From CAZESS01 sp964594625 (GTDB taxonomy: Archaea > Thermoplasmatota > E2 > UBA202 > DSCA01), in NCBI GenBank assembly GCA_964594625.1, contig CAZQNC010000096.1, forward strand, positions 1 through 5,545: DNA of 5,545 nt. The letters run 5' to 3'. Below are positions 4,859 through 5,545 of this stretch, piece after piece; the stretch's first letter is position 1, and every line of letters starts with the position of its first letter. The notes beneath the pieces are model-generated. The model ran no database searches and was not told the DNA's origin. It saw nothing but the letters and a program-made list of their open reading frames with translations. Both the position numbers and the translations under genes were made by a program.

Positions 4859-5545
4859 TCAGGTGAACTGGTCCAGCCGGGCCTGCCCCGATGGCTCCTC
4901 CACCGCCACGGACGTTTTTGCCTCGCTCCCGGATGCATCCGGCTGCCCCCGCATCGCCGTGTTCTGCTCCCGGCCTTCGAGCTCCCGCTTCAGGCGGAGT
5001 ATCTGCCGGTACATCTTTTTCTCCTTGTTCTTGCTGCTCCAGTAATAGGCCTCATCCCGCGAGCCCTTCATGATCAGGATGACCACGTTGCCGGGCAGGC
5101 CGTCCCGGGCGGTACGACCCCGCCGCTGGATGTGCCGTATCGCCGACGGGACGGGCTCATAGAACAACACGAGCGAGGTCGCCGGGATGTCGATGCCCTC
5201 CTCTCCGATGCTCGTCGACACCAGGACGTTGAACGCGCCGCCGGCGAAGGCCTCCAGTGTCCGCTTCTGCTCCGCCTGGCTCATACCCGCGCCGCTGATC
5301 TTCGCCTGGCCGACGAACTTGCGGGCCTCGACGCCATCCATGGCGTTGAGCTCCCTGGTGAGCAGATCGATGGTATCCCGGTACTCGGCGAACACCATCA
5401 CCCGTCCATCGGGATGTTCCCGGAAATGCGCCCCGAGCAGCTCCCTGGTTTTCTCCAGCTTCGGCTGCCCGGCATCGGTGGACAAAATCTCGCTGCGGAT
5501 GGCCCGATACAGCTTTTTCTTCCGTATCCGGCCGGCCGCCTTGGA
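4859..5545 (-). CDS. Hef/FANCM-type DNA helicase, C-terminal part (cut by window edge)
   Basis: Superfamily 2 helicase of the Hef/FANCM/Mph1 group, acting on stalled replication forks and branched DNA. The frame stays open to the window edge; 228 residues are visible, the N-terminal helicase half lying outside. The visible part is the second RecA-like domain: VMVFAEYRDT (motif IV, visible residues 49-58), LVSTSIGEEGID (motif V, 108-119), the family-typical FYEPVPSAIRHIQRRGRTAR including motif VI (139-147), and DEAYYWSSKNKEKKM (164-178). After a helix rich in Lys/Arg comes a disordered-looking 35-residue tail rich in Ser, Glu and Gly, then QARLDQFT at the extreme C-terminus, which fits a PCNA-interacting (PIP) box. 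No ERCC4 nuclease or helix-hairpin-helix domain follows, unlike euryarchaeal Hef. The TTG at 5483-5485 is internal, not a start. Confidence 0.9.
   Translation of the reverse strand, partial: SKAAGRIRKKKLYRAIRSEILSTDAGQPKLEKTRELLGAHFREHPDGRVMVFAEYRDTIDLLTRELNAMDGVEARKFVGQAKISGAGMSQAEQKRTLEAFAGGAFNVLVSTSIGEEGIDIPATSLVLFYEPVPSAIRHIQRRGRTARDGLPGNVVILIMKGSRDEAYYWSSKNKEKKMYRQILRLKRELEGREQNTAMRGQPDASGSEAKTSVAVEEPSGQARLDQFT

Noticed and set aside
4573..4938. Minus-strand 121-codon frame across the small gene and the G tract
   Set aside because: Pro/Arg-rich shadow that reads through the non-coding G tract; the 70-residue frame has helical heptads and a placed promoter.
4859..5485. Complete 208-residue helicase starting at TTG 5485
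   Set aside because: The frame is open and protein-like upstream to the window edge, and the helicase lacks its first RecA domain, so the gene is truncated by the window rather than short.

Overview
This is a GC-rich archaeal window with almost no non-coding DNA. Archaeal markers are an exosome Rrp42 subunit, ribosomal protein L37Ae, RNA polymerase subunit P, a KEOPS Pcc1 protein, an eRF1-superfamily peptidyl-tRNA hydrolase and a Hef/FANCM-type helicase. Three genes have TATA boxes 25-27 bases from their start codons and no room for a leader, which fits leaderless transcription. The gene set, the apparently nuclease-less Hef helicase and the base composition are compatible with a high-GC Nitrososphaerota (Thaumarchaeota) archaeon of the Cenarchaeum kind. 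That lineage call is inference; no rRNA or ammonia-oxidation gene is present to settle it.

Plus strand, 9-1435: a tightly packed information-processing operon, rrp42 - rpl37ae - rpoP - pcc1. It covers RNA decay, ribosome, transcription and tRNA modification. Genes overlap by 17 bases or by the TAATG stop/start junction. The window opens just upstream of rrp42, so the usual partners rrp41 and rrp4 are probably outside it.

Plus strand, 1436-3496: after 37 bases carrying a TATA box and T-rich tracts comes a full-length citrate lyase alpha subunit (citF), without citD or citE beside it. It is followed, through another TAATG junction, by a membrane-anchored LEA2-domain protein.

Minus strand, 3481-5545: three genes read leftward, and the last converges on and overlaps the LEA2 gene by 16 bases. 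In transcription order they are: the C-terminal part of a Hef/FANCM-like helicase (cut by the window edge), ending without a nuclease domain but with a PIP-box-like tail; a 70-residue coiled-coil protein of unknown function; and a Vms1/VLRF1-like release factor in which the catalytic GGQ appears as GGWSQ, with a zinc-ribbon aRF1-like C domain. The second and third have their own TATA boxes. Between the helicase and the small gene lie an 11-base G tract and a TATATAGAG tandem repeat.

The most interesting points are the PIP-like tail on the helicase, the ribosome-rescue-type release factor, the orphan citF next to core information genes, and the small coiled-coil gene. No mobile element, CRISPR array, rRNA or tRNA gene was seen, and no gene-free stretch exceeds 60 bases.
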